From Paenibacillus glycinis (GTDB lineage Bacteria; Bacillota; Bacilli; Paenibacillales; Paenibacillaceae), in assembly GCF_009909185.1 (NCBI RefSeq), contig NZ_JAAAMV010000036.1, positions 1 through 64,000 of the forward strand: DNA of 64,000 bases, written 5' to 3'. The notes below the pieces were generated by a model, which made no database searches, was not told the origin of the DNA, and saw only the letters and a program-made list of their open reading frames with translations. Below, one piece after another: positions 34,356-42,952 of this stretch (the first letter of the stretch is position 1; each line of letters starts with the position of its first letter). Position numbers and translations under genes: made by a program.

Positions 34356-35252
34356 TTATGCCATTGGAAACTCCAACGGGTATTTCAATTCATAGCGGGC
34401 TTCGTCGATCCAAGCGTTTCGCTCGAAGTCCCTGCCTCTTACGACGACGCGATCCCGGTACACCTCGACGTAGTAGCCCTGGCTGCCTTCCTTGCGTTCG
34501 TTCTCGTCCGTCCATAGATACGCGACCGAAGCCGCATTGAACATCGGCGGCAGTGCCGGACCGCCATCGAAGCGGTTATGCGCGGCTTCCATTTCCCAAT
34601 GGGTATGCCCGGTGAACAAGATCGCGCCGTTCCGATGCTTGGCGAGTACCGCCTTCAGCTCTTGGTCCTGCACGACGCCGTGCCATTGCTGCTCGGCGTA
34701 GGAACCGGCCACCGTATCCAGCAGCGGTTGATGCAGGAACACGAACGCCGGAATCGCGGAATCGCGGCCTTCTTCCAGTCTCGCGTCCAGCCAAGCCAGC
34801 TGCTCGGCGGACAGCGAGCAATGGAGTTCCAGATTCTCCTCGGTGCCGAGGAAGATAAAGTGGACCCCCTCGATCCAATGATCGTGATACGGCGCGGACA
34901 TTCCCGAGGCCGCCAAGAAGTTCGCGAATCGGGATTCCCGCTCGCCCAGGCCGACGTCATGGTTGCCCATCGTCAGCAGCAGCTCGGGGAGACGGTCCCG
35001 ATGCGCCTCCCAGATGCTTCGGAACCGAGCGTATTCGTCCGGGAATCCGTGATCGGTCATATCCCCGGCATGCATGATGCCGCGGCTGTCCGGCGCCGTC
35101 TCGGCGATATCCTGAAGCGCGCGCGCCAAGCGGCGATTATAGGGATGCTCCTCTTCCGATCTGACGTGCGTGTCCGTGATGACCTGAAACCGCATAAGCG
35201 GCAGCGTCATGGACGCGGCTTCCGCTTGCTCCGCTCTGCCTGAACTGCCCAT
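34356..35252 (-). CDS. Calcineurin-like metallophosphoesterase
   Basis: The 298-aa protein contains all five blocks of the binuclear-metal phosphoesterase fold: FQVITDTHV (D27, H29), GDMTDHG (D64), GNHD (N97, H98), FVFLHQPLL, and GHTHWE. This set matches the class III phosphodiesterases, including GpdQ-type glycerophosphodiesterases and cyclic-nucleotide phosphodiesterases. No signal peptide is seen, so it acts in the cytoplasm. It is last in an operon with a Ugp-like transporter and a HAD phosphatase, so it may cleave an imported phosphodiester. I chose ATG 35252, 11 bases after GAGGAGG; an upstream ATG at 35285 overlaps the SMR gene and has no site. Confidence 0.87.
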   Translation of the reverse strand: MGSSGRAEQAEAASMTLPLMRFQVITDTHVRSEEEHPYNRRLARALQDIAETAPDSRGIMHAGDMTDHGFPDEYARFRSIWEAHRDRLPELLLTMGNHDVGLGERESRFANFLAASGMSAPYHDHWIEGVHFIFLGTEENLELHCSLSAEQLAWLDARLEEGRDSAIPAFVFLHQPLLDTVAGSYAEQQWHGVVQDQELKAVLAKHRNGAILFTGHTHWEMEAAHNRFDGGPALPPMFNAASVAYLWTDENERKEGSQGYYVEVYRDRVVVRGRDFERNAWIDEARYELKYPLEFPMA

Positions 35253-35271
35253 CCCTTCATTCGCCTCCTCG

Positions 35272-35595
35272 CTAATGTCCTTCATTGCTTATATTCAAGC
35301 CGATGACCCCGACGATGATGACGCCGATCCAGAGCAAGGAGGACATCGACAGCTTTTCTCCGAAAAAGAAATAACCGGCTATCGTAATCAAGACGATCCC
35401 CACGCCCGACCATACCGCATATACCGTGCTGACGCCCAAGTATCCGAGCGCGTAATTCAGCAAGGTGAAGCTGGCTCCGTAGAAAAGGAACATCAGGACG
35501 GAAGGCACGCCGCGGGTAAAGCTTTCCGAGAGCTTCATGGATACGGTGCCGGACAGCTCCAGCACGATCGCGCAGCTCAGCAATAGCCAACCCAT
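35272..35595 (-). CDS. Small multidrug resistance (SMR) family transporter
   Basis: This 107-aa protein has four transmembrane helices and the essential membrane glutamate (E13 in AIVLELSGT), as in EmrE. SMR dimers exchange protons for quaternary ammonium compounds, guanidinium or polyamines. The start is ATG 35595, with AAGGTGA seven bases upstream. Its stop overlaps the upstream possible start of the phosphoesterase. A single SMR gene suggests a homodimer. Placement among phosphatase genes and opposite a GbsR-type regulator suggests a quaternary ammonium cargo such as choline, but this is inference. Confidence 0.9.
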   Translation of the reverse strand: MGWLLLSCAIVLELSGTVSMKLSESFTRGVPSVLMFLFYGASFTLLNYALGYLGVSTVYAVWSGVGIVLITIAGYFFFGEKLSMSSLLWIGVIIVGVIGLNISNEGH

Positions 35596-35609
35596 GCTGT
35601 TCTCACCTT

Positions 35610-36392
35610 TCATAACTCGCCTTCCCTAAGTTCAAGCTCGCCATAGTTCGAGATGATCGCGTCCGCGTCTGGCAATATAGACCTGCCGGAATGCTCCGGA
35701 TCCGCGATTCCCACGGCCAGCGCCGTTCCCGCCGCCCTTGCCATGAGCATGTCTCCGTTCGTATCCCCGATGACCGCGACTTGCGCGCTCGGCAGCGACA
35801 GCCTCCGGCAGGCCAGCTCGACCAGATCCGGGTACGGCTTGCTGCGCGCCACTTGATCGGCCCCGACGCACGCGGCAAAATAATGCCCGATGCCAAGCCA
35901 GTCCAGATGACGAAGCGCCGTCTCCGTCTCGTCCGCCGTCACGACGCCAAGCGTCAGTCCGCTCGCCCGGCACCGCTCCAAGAACGGTACGACCCCGGCG
36001 ATCGGCTTGACCGTTCGGGTAACGGCCAGTTGTTCGTCCGCGTAAGCCCTGCATTCACCGGCAAGCACTTTCGCATCGGCCCAGGACAATCCCGACCGGT
36101 AGCCCTGCCAAGCCAGCACCGTCAGCAAATCCTCGATCGTTCCCATCGCGAGCGGACCGTTGCGGTCATAACCGACGATCTCGCCGTCTTCCGCGCGGCG
36201 GGTTCCCCACAAGCCTTGCAAATCGACCGTCACCGGCGGCAGCTTCCTCGCCTCAAGCTGACGGGAGAACCGGGCGAGCAGCTGCTCGCTCCAGTTCCCC
36301 CACGTGTGGATAAAGTCGAGCAAGGTGCCGTCTTTATCGAACAGAATCGCTTGAATCGGAACGTCTGCGCCCGCTGCACGTAATCGCGGCAT
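35610..36392 (-). CDS. HAD-superfamily hydrolase
   Basis: The 260-aa protein has the HAD motif I FDKDGTLLD (nucleophile D19, acid D21), motif II threonine in GVVTADE, and motif IV GDTNGDMLMARAAG. A cap of about 70 helical residues sits between motifs I and II, as in class C1 phosphatases (phosphoglycolate- or beta-phosphoglucomutase-like). It removes phosphate from a small metabolite in the cytoplasm. GGAGG lies six bases before ATG 36392. It stands between the solute-binding gene and the SMR gene, separated by only 15 bases from each, so it belongs to the transport operon. The physiological phosphate ester is unknown. Confidence 0.88.
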   Translation of the reverse strand: MPRLRAAGADVPIQAILFDKDGTLLDFIHTWGNWSEQLLARFSRQLEARKLPPVTVDLQGLWGTRRAEDGEIVGYDRNGPLAMGTIEDLLTVLAWQGYRSGLSWADAKVLAGECRAYADEQLAVTRTVKPIAGVVPFLERCRASGLTLGVVTADETETALRHLDWLGIGHYFAACVGADQVARSKPYPDLVELACRRLSLPSAQVAVIGDTNGDMLMARAAGTALAVGIADPEHSGRSILPDADAIISNYGELELREGEL

Positions 36393-36407
36393 GCGCGCGT
36401 CCTCCTT

Positions 36408-37790
36408 TTATTTGTTCAATTTATCCAGCTCGCGCTGCGCGGTTTCCTTCGCTTCCTTCAACACTTTCTCGGCCGGTTCGTTGCTGATCTCCAGCTTGTC
36501 CGCGGCGATCTTGAGCGCGTCGGTGATTTTGCCGCCGGTCGGATCCTGGAACGGCTTGGAAGCATGCGCCGCTTGTTTGAGCGGAATCGTGCTTTGCGGA
36601 TTCGCTTTGCTGTACTCGACGAAAGCCGGATCGTCCAGCGCCGATTGGCGAACCGCGATATAGCCCGTGTTCATCGACCAGAAGGCCGTGTTTTCGGCTT
36701 TCATGAAGAACGCGAACCATTGCAGCGCCGCTTGCTGCTGCTCCGGGCTTGCCTTTGCCGGGATGCCGGCGAGAATCGCTTGCGCGACCGGTTTGCCGGC
36801 GCCTACGCCTTCCCAGCCCGGTTGTTCCATGGCGGCCAGCTTCGTGAAGTCCAGATCGCCTTGATCGCCGCTCGAACCGGTGTAGCCTGCGGCCATGCCC
36901 TTCATGACGTCGTCGATCGTCTTGTACCAGTACTCCCAGCCTTGGCCGCCGGAGTGAATGCGCATCGTTTGGTCGTCGAAGATCGCTTTGCGGAAAAATT
37001 CCCACGTGGAGATCCATTCCGGCGAATCGATCATGATCGTTTTGCCGTCGTCGCTGATGATTTTGCCGCCTTTGCTGTACGCGGCGTCGATCAGATTATC
37101 TTGGTTCCACATCGGCTCCCAGCCGTAGAACGTCGTTTTGCCGCCGCTCTTGACCGTCATCTTCTCGGCCGCCGCCGCCAGCGCTTCCCACGTGGTCATA
37201 TCTTCGGCTTTGATGCCGCTCTTCTCGAACGCTGCCTTGCTATAGTACATGACCTGCGTCGTGCCGTACATCGGCAGGAAGTACTGCTTGCCGTCGACTT
37301 GGCCCTGCTCCAGGAAGGTCGGGACGACATCGTCTTTGTTGAAATCCGGCTGCGCGGCGATCAGATCGTCCATCGGCGCGTAGTAGCCTTTTCTCGCCCA
37401 GTCGACGTTCGAGGACAATACGGCTGCAGGCACCTGGCCCGTCGCGATCGCGGCTTGCAGCTTCTTCTCGGTCTCGCTGTAGTCGGCCTGCACGACCGGC
37501 TTCACGATGACGTCCGATTGGGACGCATTGAATTTATCGATCAACGTCTGCATGTTCTCGCCCAGCTTGCCGCCGAGTCCGTACCAGAACTCGATCGTCA
37601 CGGGCTCCTTCGGCGTCTCCGTCTCGGTCTCGGCAGGCGCCGCGTCGGCATTTGCATTGGCCGTATTGGCCGGCGCGTTGGAATCGGATCCGGAAGCGCC
37701 GGAGTTGTTATTGCTGGTCGCGCCGCAAGCCGTCAGTACCAAGAAAGACGTTAATAATAGCCCTGCCGTAGTCATTTTCATCGTAGACAT
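36408..37790 (-). CDS. UgpB-like sugar or phosphodiester-binding lipoprotein
   Basis: This 460-aa lipoprotein has the lipobox LTAC followed by a linker rich in N, S, A and T. The mature domain is a type I extracellular binding protein: IEFWYGLGGKLGENMQTLID near the start and an aromatic segment near the end (FWSMNTGYIAVRQSAL). The layout resembles E. coli UgpB, which binds glycerol-3-phosphate and glycerophosphodiesters; sugar-binding MalE-like proteins are similar, so the ligand is open. It follows the two permeases and precedes a HAD phosphatase and a phosphodiesterase, which favours a phosphorylated ligand. Confidence 0.87.
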   Translation of the reverse strand: MSTMKMTTAGLLLTSFLVLTACGATSNNNSGASGSDSNAPANTANANADAAPAETETETPKEPVTIEFWYGLGGKLGENMQTLIDKFNASQSDVIVKPVVQADYSETEKKLQAAIATGQVPAAVLSSNVDWARKGYYAPMDDLIAAQPDFNKDDVVPTFLEQGQVDGKQYFLPMYGTTQVMYYSKAAFEKSGIKAEDMTTWEALAAAAEKMTVKSGGKTTFYGWEPMWNQDNLIDAAYSKGGKIISDDGKTIMIDSPEWISTWEFFRKAIFDDQTMRIHSGGQGWEYWYKTIDDVMKGMAAGYTGSSGDQGDLDFTKLAAMEQPGWEGVGAGKPVAQAILAGIPAKASPEQQQAALQWFAFFMKAENTAFWSMNTGYIAVRQSALDDPAFVEYSKANPQSTIPLKQAAHASKPFQDPTGGKITDALKIAADKLEISNEPAEKVLKEAKETAQRELDKLNK

Positions 37791-37829
37791 GTTTAGTTCC
37801 CTCCACTATTTTGTCTGTTTGCACTACCC

Positions 37830-38672
37830 TTACCCTTTGCTGGCTCCCGCAGATAGATTGACGCTTTGAATGATCGTTTTCTGCGTCAAGACGAAAATCA
37901 CGAGCAATGGCGCAATCGTGAACGCGCTGGCGGCCATGATCAGCGGCCATTTCAATCCGTATGCACCTCCTTCCACGAAGAAGCTGCGGAGCCCGGCCGA
38001 GACGAGCTGAAGGTTCGGATCCTTGGTGATGAGCATCGGCCAGAAATAGTTGTTGTACTGCTCGATGAAGGTGATCAACGCCAGTACGGCGAAGGAAGCG
38101 CGGGTCAGCGGGATCAGGATCGTCCACAGAATCCGAAAGTGCGAAGCGCCGTCGATCTGGCCGGCCTCGATCATCTCGTGCGACACCTGCAGGAACGCCT
38201 GCCTGATCAGGAAGATCGAGAAGATGCTGACGCAGTTCGAGAGAATCAAACCGCCGTACGTATCGAGCAGATGCAGCTTCCCCAGAATGATGTAACCGGG
38301 CAAATACACCGCGGTCGCCGGAATCATGTACCCGATCAGAATCAAAGAAGTGAATACGCCCTTCAAGCGGAATTTCATATGCGTGAGCGCGTAGGCCATC
38401 ATCCCGGAGTTGATCACCTGAATCACGACGATCGCGGCGGCGACGAAGATGCTGTTCAGCATATAACGCGCGAACGGCGCGGCGACCCATGCATCCGCGA
38501 AGTTATGCCACAGCGGATCATGCGGCCATAACGTCGGCGGAAATTGCCAAATTTCGTCGTTCGTTTTCAATGCGCTCGTGACCATCCAGTAGAACGGGAA
38601 CGCCATGAGCACGGCGAGCGCGGCGACAATCGCGTAATGCGCGGATCCGCCTAGTTTTCTCCAAACCGTCAT
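37830..38672 (-). CDS. Carbohydrate ABC transporter permease, UgpE/MalG type
   Basis: The 280-aa protein has six hydrophobic helices and an EAA loop around EAGQIDGASHFRILWTILIPL. It is the second permease of the transporter. The start at ATG 38672 follows AAGGAG by eight bases; the frame continues upstream into the end of the first permease gene without a site. It lies 31 bases after its partner and 39 bases before the solute-binding gene. No ATPase gene is present, so a shared MsmX-type ATPase is expected. Confidence 0.92.
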   Translation of the reverse strand: MTVWRKLGGSAHYAIVAALAVLMAFPFYWMVTSALKTNDEIWQFPPTLWPHDPLWHNFADAWVAAPFARYMLNSIFVAAAIVVIQVINSGMMAYALTHMKFRLKGVFTSLILIGYMIPATAVYLPGYIILGKLHLLDTYGGLILSNCVSIFSIFLIRQAFLQVSHEMIEAGQIDGASHFRILWTILIPLTRASFAVLALITFIEQYNNYFWPMLITKDPNLQLVSAGLRSFFVEGGAYGLKWPLIMAASAFTIAPLLVIFVLTQKTIIQSVNLSAGASKG

Positions 38673-38703
38673 ACGAGTAGCTCCTTTCCTGCGAGGCGCC
38701 GGA

Positions 38704-39582
38704 TTAATAGTGAACGGCTCTTCTTCCGACAAGGCCGGAAGCGAGCGAGAGCAGCACGCAGCCCACGACCAGCGTGATCGCGACGGCAGAGGCTTGACCG
38801 ATCTGGAAGGACGTGAACGCCGACTGATAATAGAGATAAAGCAGCGTGCGCGTGGAGCCTGCCGGTCCGCCTTGCGTCAGGACGTTGATCTGGTCGTAAG
38901 CCTGCAGCGCCTGCACCATCTGCACGATGATCAAGAAGAACGTCGTAGGCGAGATGAGCGGCAGCGTCACGTTCAGAAACTTGCGCCAGACGCCCGCGCC
39001 GTCCAGCTCCGCCGCCTCCTTGAGATCGTTCGGCACGTTGCGGATCGCGACGAGGTAGAAGATCATCGCCCAGCCGGCCGATTTCCAGATCGTCACGAGC
39101 AAGATGCCGACGAGCGCCCAATTCGGATCCTCCAGCCACCGGATGCCGTCGCTCCCGAACATTTTCAACACGCTGTTGGCGAGCCCGACCTCCGGTTCAT
39201 AGATCCAGGACCAGACGATCGATACCGCGACCGTCGGCGTGACCCAGGGCGAGAAGATCAGCGTCCGATAGACGGCGCCGCCCTTGATCTTGCTCGTCAG
39301 CAGCAAGGCGAGCCCGAGCCCGATCGCGATAATCGGCAGCACGCTTCCGAGACAGAACAACACGGATACGCGGAGCGATTGGAAGAAAGCCGGATCCGCG
39401 AACATCTCGCGGTAATTGTCCAGCCCCACGAACAACTTGTCCGGGCTCATGAAGTCCCACTCCATGAAGCTTAAATAGATGACGTAAGCGAGCGGGAAGA
39501 ACCAGAACAAGGCGAGCGGTATCATGGCGGGCAGCGTGAACAACAACGCCTTTCCTTCTTCGGCAAAATTATTTTTTCTCAT
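38704..39582 (-). CDS. Carbohydrate ABC transporter permease, UgpA/MalF type
   Basis: The 292-aa polytopic protein has the EAA loop KEAAELDGAGVWRKFLNVTLPL and the MalF-type cytoplasmic N-terminus. It is the first gene of the six-gene operon (permease, permease, binding protein, HAD hydrolase, SMR transporter, phosphoesterase). The 184-base gap upstream is shared with a divergent GbsR-type regulator gene and is the only place for the operon promoter. Confidence 0.92.
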   Translation of the reverse strand: MRKNNFAEEGKALLFTLPAMIPLALFWFFPLAYVIYLSFMEWDFMSPDKLFVGLDNYREMFADPAFFQSLRVSVLFCLGSVLPIIAIGLGLALLLTSKIKGGAVYRTLIFSPWVTPTVAVSIVWSWIYEPEVGLANSVLKMFGSDGIRWLEDPNWALVGILLVTIWKSAGWAMIFYLVAIRNVPNDLKEAAELDGAGVWRKFLNVTLPLISPTTFFLIIVQMVQALQAYDQINVLTQGGPAGSTRTLLYLYYQSAFTSFQIGQASAVAITLVVGCVLLSLASGLVGRRAVHY

Positions 39583-39708
39583 GTTAACCTCCCAACGTTC
39601 AATAAAATTTTAACAATACTGGTTTTACGGGTTATTAATCTCTTTATTTGTATCGATTCAAAAATTATTGTACGATAGGAAAGAGAGAGAAAGGTTATGC
39701 CTACGTGA

Positions 39709-39724
39709 AAATTACTTGTAATTT
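39709..39724. promoter_or_regulatory. Palindrome between GbsR-like gene and ABC operon
   Basis: AAATTAC, two bases, GTAATTT is a perfect interrupted palindrome, 43 bases before the GbsR-like start codon. It is the best operator candidate for that regulator, acting on its own gene and perhaps on the divergent transport operon. Confidence 0.55.
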
Positions 39725-39766
39725 GTGTAAAATTGTCGATAGAGAGCCATAGCTGGAGGCGTTACG

Positions 39767-40327
39767 ATGAAGAAAGAAACATCCGGTAGAATGAAAGAGC
39801 CTTCCTCGCACCGCGAGCAGCTCCGAGCCAAAGTAATCGACGCGATCGCCCAGACGATGGACCTGTACGGGGTTAACTACAGCTTCGGGCAGCTGTACGG
39901 CATTATGTTTTTCGAAGATCGGCCCATGACCTTGGACGAGATGCAGACGGACATGAACATGAGCAAGAGCAACATGAGCTATGCCGTCCGCTCGCTTACC
40001 GAATCGAAAATGGTAACCAAGCTGAAGGAAAAAGACGCGCGCAAGGATCTTTACGTCGCGGAGACGAACTTCTTCAAAGCGTTCCAATCCTTCTTCACGA
40101 CGAAGCTGCAGCGGGAGATCGACGTCATGCGGCAGGCGATCGAGGATGTCATCCCCCCGTTGTCGGAGACGATTCTGGCGCTCCATACCTCGGAGGAAGA
40201 ACGCAAGCTGTGTCTCGAGGATCTGCACAAGCTGAAGCATGCGCTCAGCTATTACGAGTGGCTCCAGCGATTCGTGAACGATCTGGAGTCGGGCGCATAC
40301 TTCGACGGATCCCAAGAGCCCCGCTAA
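39767..40327 (+). CDS. GbsR/MarR-family transcriptional regulator
   Basis: The 186-aa protein has a winged helix (about 30-105; MTLDEMQTDMNMSKSNMSYAVRSL over the recognition helix) and a helical C-terminal region, as in GbsR/OpcR/OpuAR regulators. Bacillus subtilis GbsR represses choline uptake and glycine betaine synthesis genes and is released by choline. Here it faces a Ugp-like ABC operon rather than gbsAB/opuB. The conserved aromatic cage residues of GbsR could not be checked by eye. It is followed by a strong terminator. Confidence 0.85.
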   Translation: MKKETSGRMKEPSSHREQLRAKVIDAIAQTMDLYGVNYSFGQLYGIMFFEDRPMTLDEMQTDMNMSKSNMSYAVRSLTESKMVTKLKEKDARKDLYVAETNFFKAFQSFFTTKLQREIDVMRQAIEDVIPPLSETILALHTSEEERKLCLEDLHKLKHALSYYEWLQRFVNDLESGAYFDGSQEPR

Positions 40328-40396
40328 GGGCTGCGAGCCTGGTCTTGAACGTTGCGGTAAATGAAGAACGCGCGAGCGAGGATTCGTCGCGCGCCA

Positions 40397-40435
40397 AAAC
40401 GGCCCCCGTCTTGTTAACAAGACGGGGGCCGTTTC
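40397..40435. terminator. Bidirectional terminator after GbsR-like gene
   Basis: A near-perfect stem of at least 16 bp (AAACGGCCCCCGTCTTG and its complement, loop TTAACA) is flanked by A- and T-rich ends. It serves the GbsR-like gene on the plus strand and the cupin gene on the minus strand. Confidence 0.9.
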
Positions 40436-40478
40436 TATGGGATCGTGTTCTCTTTTTGGAAGTTGTCCGTCTTCAGTG

Positions 40479-40952
40479 TTACCTGGATTGCTGAAGCAAC
40501 GGAGGCCCGATAATTAGCGTGTCGTTCCGCTCGGCCAGTCGACCGATATCCTCGAGCGAATGCCGGCCGATTTCAGGAAAGAAGTCGTCGATGCCGCCAG
40601 GCGCGAAAGTGAAAAGGATACGTCCAGTCTCGGTTCCGACGTTAGCCCACGCGTGAGGCACGCCGCGAGGAACCACGACGCTCGTTCCGGGAGCAGCTTC
40701 GAATTCTTCCTCCCCGCATTGGAAACGGAATGTTCCTTCAAGAATCTCGAATACCTCTTCCCGTTCCTTATGAATATGCTTCGGGGGACCGATCAAAGCC
40801 GGTACGCGCGCTTCGATGACGGTGATCGCCCCTCCGACTCGATTGCTGTGGATGCGAATGGCCATTTGTTCGCCCGGCATCGTGTCGAACCATTCGAGAT
40901 CCTTGGCGAAAGTAACGGCTGCTTTGGTCAGGGCTTTTTTTGTCTCTTCCAT
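40479..40952 (-). CDS. Cupin-domain protein
   Basis: The 157-aa protein is a single-domain cupin. Metal-ligand positions are visible in PKHIHKEREEVFEILEG (HxH...E) and RGVPHAWANVG (H). Such proteins range from dioxygenases and isomerases to sensors, so no reaction can be named. It lies 83 bases after the SDR gene on the same strand and could share its transcript. AAGGAG precedes the start. Confidence 0.78.
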   Translation of the reverse strand: MEETKKALTKAAVTFAKDLEWFDTMPGEQMAIRIHSNRVGGAITVIEARVPALIGPPKHIHKEREEVFEILEGTFRFQCGEEEFEAAPGTSVVVPRGVPHAWANVGTETGRILFTFAPGGIDDFFPEIGRHSLEDIGRLAERNDTLIIGPPLLQQSR

Positions 40953-41035
40953 TTTTCATTCTCCTTGCTCTATCTGTTCTATATAGAATGAGATCCCATT
41001 TCGGAATGCAGACCTCGGCCGATCATTTCGTTCTA

Positions 41036-42043
41036 TTAGATGGCAAACGTTAACCCGATCAGCTGTTCGCTGAGGCTCCAAAGCCGCTCGGCCGCTTCGG
41101 GATCGACCGCGTATGGCATTACGCCGGAGTCCGTTAACGTCGAATTGTTGTCCAACTCGAATTCGGACTCGGCGTCCCGGCCTAGAGGCGCGATATCGCA
41201 ATTCTCGCAGTATACGCCGCCCATATTGTCAAGCTGCGCGCTCGTTGCGCACCATACGCTGGTAGCAGCACCTTGCCCCACCGTCTTGAGATTTTTCGCC
41301 GGATCGAGGACCGGCTGTCCGTTCTCGTCGATGACGCCTGCCGCGAGCAGTTCCTCGTTCGAAAGATGCTTCTCGAGACCGGTTCCTACGATGCTGCCCG
41401 GATGAAGGGAAAAGGCGCGCACGCCGTCGGCCTGGCCGCGTTTGTCGAGTGCGACGGCAAACAGAACGTTGGCCGTCTTCGACTGACCGTAGGCCGCCCA
41501 GCGGTCATACTCCCTATGATTGAAATTCGGATCATCGAACACGACTGGAGAAAAGTGATGCCCCCAGGACGAAACGGAGACGACCCGTGCGCCGTGCGCC
41601 AAGCGCAGCGCGGGCCAAAGCCGCGCTACAAGCTGGAAATGGCCCAGATGGTTCGTCGCGAATTGAGACTCGTATCCGCGCGGATCGCGTCTCAGCGGAG
41701 AAGCCATGATCCCTGCGCTGTTTACCAGGATGTGAAGCGGTCTGCCGGAGGCCAGAAACTTCTCCGCGAAGGCGTCGATCGAGGCAGGGTCCAGCAAGTC
41801 CATCGCTTCGATTTCGATGCCGTCGATGCCCGCAAGCGCCGTCGCGGCCTTGTCGAGATCGCGCGTCGGAACGATGACTTGTGCTCCGGCAGCACGCAGC
41901 ACGCGCACGGTCTCAAGACCAAGTCCGGAATACCCGCCGGTGACAATGGCAATTTTGCCGTTCAAGTCGATACCTTGGATGACCTCTTCGGCCGTTGAGG
42001 ATGCTCCGAAGCCGGAGCCGATAGATGATTGCTTAGTTGTCAT
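41036..42043 (-). CDS. SDR oxidoreductase, retinol-dehydrogenase-like
   Basis: The 335-aa protein has the SDR cofactor motif AIVTGGYSGLG, the NSAG motif (LVNSAGIMASP), the catalytic serine in VSVSSWG and the YxxxK pair in YGQSKTAN. The extended length and the DDPNFNHREYDRWAAYGQSK stretch place it with the WW-oxidoreductase/retinol dehydrogenase-like group. It reduces a carbonyl with NAD(P)H. It is transcribed away from a TetR gene whose promoter holds a 24-bp palindrome, and so is probably repressed by that regulator. Confidence 0.87.
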   Translation of the reverse strand: MTTKQSSIGSGFGASSTAEEVIQGIDLNGKIAIVTGGYSGLGLETVRVLRAAGAQVIVPTRDLDKAATALAGIDGIEIEAMDLLDPASIDAFAEKFLASGRPLHILVNSAGIMASPLRRDPRGYESQFATNHLGHFQLVARLWPALRLAHGARVVSVSSWGHHFSPVVFDDPNFNHREYDRWAAYGQSKTANVLFAVALDKRGQADGVRAFSLHPGSIVGTGLEKHLSNEELLAAGVIDENGQPVLDPAKNLKTVGQGAATSVWCATSAQLDNMGGVYCENCDIAPLGRDAESEFELDNNSTLTDSGVMPYAVDPEAAERLWSLSEQLIGLTFAI

Positions 42044-42204
42044 TTTATAGATCTCCTTTAAATGTTCGAATGAAAGATAGGTCTTGAAAGTAGATGGCCC
42101 ATTCGCGTATGTCAGTCATATGCATAAGTTTTTTTATCCACAGGAACAATAACCGCGACGTCTTAACTTGTTGTCTTCATGACAAGTCTCCCTGAATATT
42201 TATT

Positions 42205-42228
42205 TAGACAATAAACGTATAATGTCTA
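42205..42228. promoter_or_regulatory. TetR operator, 24-bp palindrome
   Basis: TAGACA at 42205-42210 pairs with TGTCTA at 42223-42228, and the inner bases also match around a central ACGT, with two mismatched pairs. A TATAAT box (42218-42223) lies inside it. This is a classical position for autorepression of the TetR gene that follows. Confidence 0.72.
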
Positions 42229-42282
42229 TATGTGCATATTATACGACTGGACAAAGTTTGTAAAGTGTATAATAATGTATCC

Positions 42283-42840
42283 ATGGACGACAAAAAAAAG
42301 CTTCATATCCTAACCGTTGCATTAGACGTGTACTTCAAATATGGCTATAAGCGCGTATCGATGAATGAAATAGCAGAAGCCGCCGGTATTTCGCGCGCGG
42401 GTCTCTATCTATACTTCAAGAACAAGGAGGAAGTGTTTAACGCAACGATTCTTCACTATGGCGACACGCTCATCGCTGAAATAAAGGAAGGACTTTCTTC
42501 CAAAAACACGCCTGAAGACAAGATTTTATATGCGTTCGAAGTGTGGTCGATCCACAATTTCGATCAATCGTTGCGTTCGCCCGAAGTGAAAGAAATGACC
42601 GACAGCTCTTTATCGTTTGCTCAAGAGGCACTCGATGCGAGCTACAATAAACTTGAAGTCGTACTGACCTCGATTTTAAAATCGGAATCGCAATTCGCCG
42701 ACAACCCCAACCGTCTCTCGCCGGAGAAGTTGGCACGCCTTCTGACAAGCGCGTCGCGAGGATTCAAAATCGTCGCCAAAAACTCGACGCAGCTTCGCCA
42801 AATGATTGAAGACATGCTCCGAATTATTTTTGCCTCTTAG
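42283..42840 (+). CDS. TetR/AcrR-family transcriptional regulator
   Basis: The 185-aa protein begins MDDKKKLHILTVALDVYFKYG and has a TetR helix-turn-helix (SMNEIAEAAGISRAGLYLYFKNKEEVF). The C-terminal ligand domain is unlike its neighbours. I chose ATG 42283 because the -10 box at 42218 would place the transcript start near 42230, which rules out the upstream GTG at 42232. No strong ribosome binding site is seen. It is divergent from the SDR gene and separated from it by the palindromic operator. Base composition is more AT-rich than that of the neighbours. Confidence 0.82.
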   Translation: MDDKKKLHILTVALDVYFKYGYKRVSMNEIAEAAGISRAGLYLYFKNKEEVFNATILHYGDTLIAEIKEGLSSKNTPEDKILYAFEVWSIHNFDQSLRSPEVKEMTDSSLSFAQEALDASYNKLEVVLTSILKSESQFADNPNRLSPEKLARLLTSASRGFKIVAKNSTQLRQMIEDMLRIIFAS

Positions 42841-42879
42841 CGAGGAATCCACTGAATCGAAGGCATCTATTGAAACGCA

Positions 42880-42912
42880 AATAAGGCTTCCAGATAGCTG
42901 GAAGCCTTATTT
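42880..42912. terminator. Bidirectional terminator, TetR and Gfo/Idh genes
   Basis: AATAAGGCTTCCAG pairs with CTGGAAGCCTTATT around the loop ATAG. A/T-rich flanks on both sides suit termination from the TetR gene and from the Gfo/Idh gene. Confidence 0.85.
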
Positions 42913-42952
42913 GGATTTTGACTGCAAGAAAACGAAATCGTACCGCGGGCGT

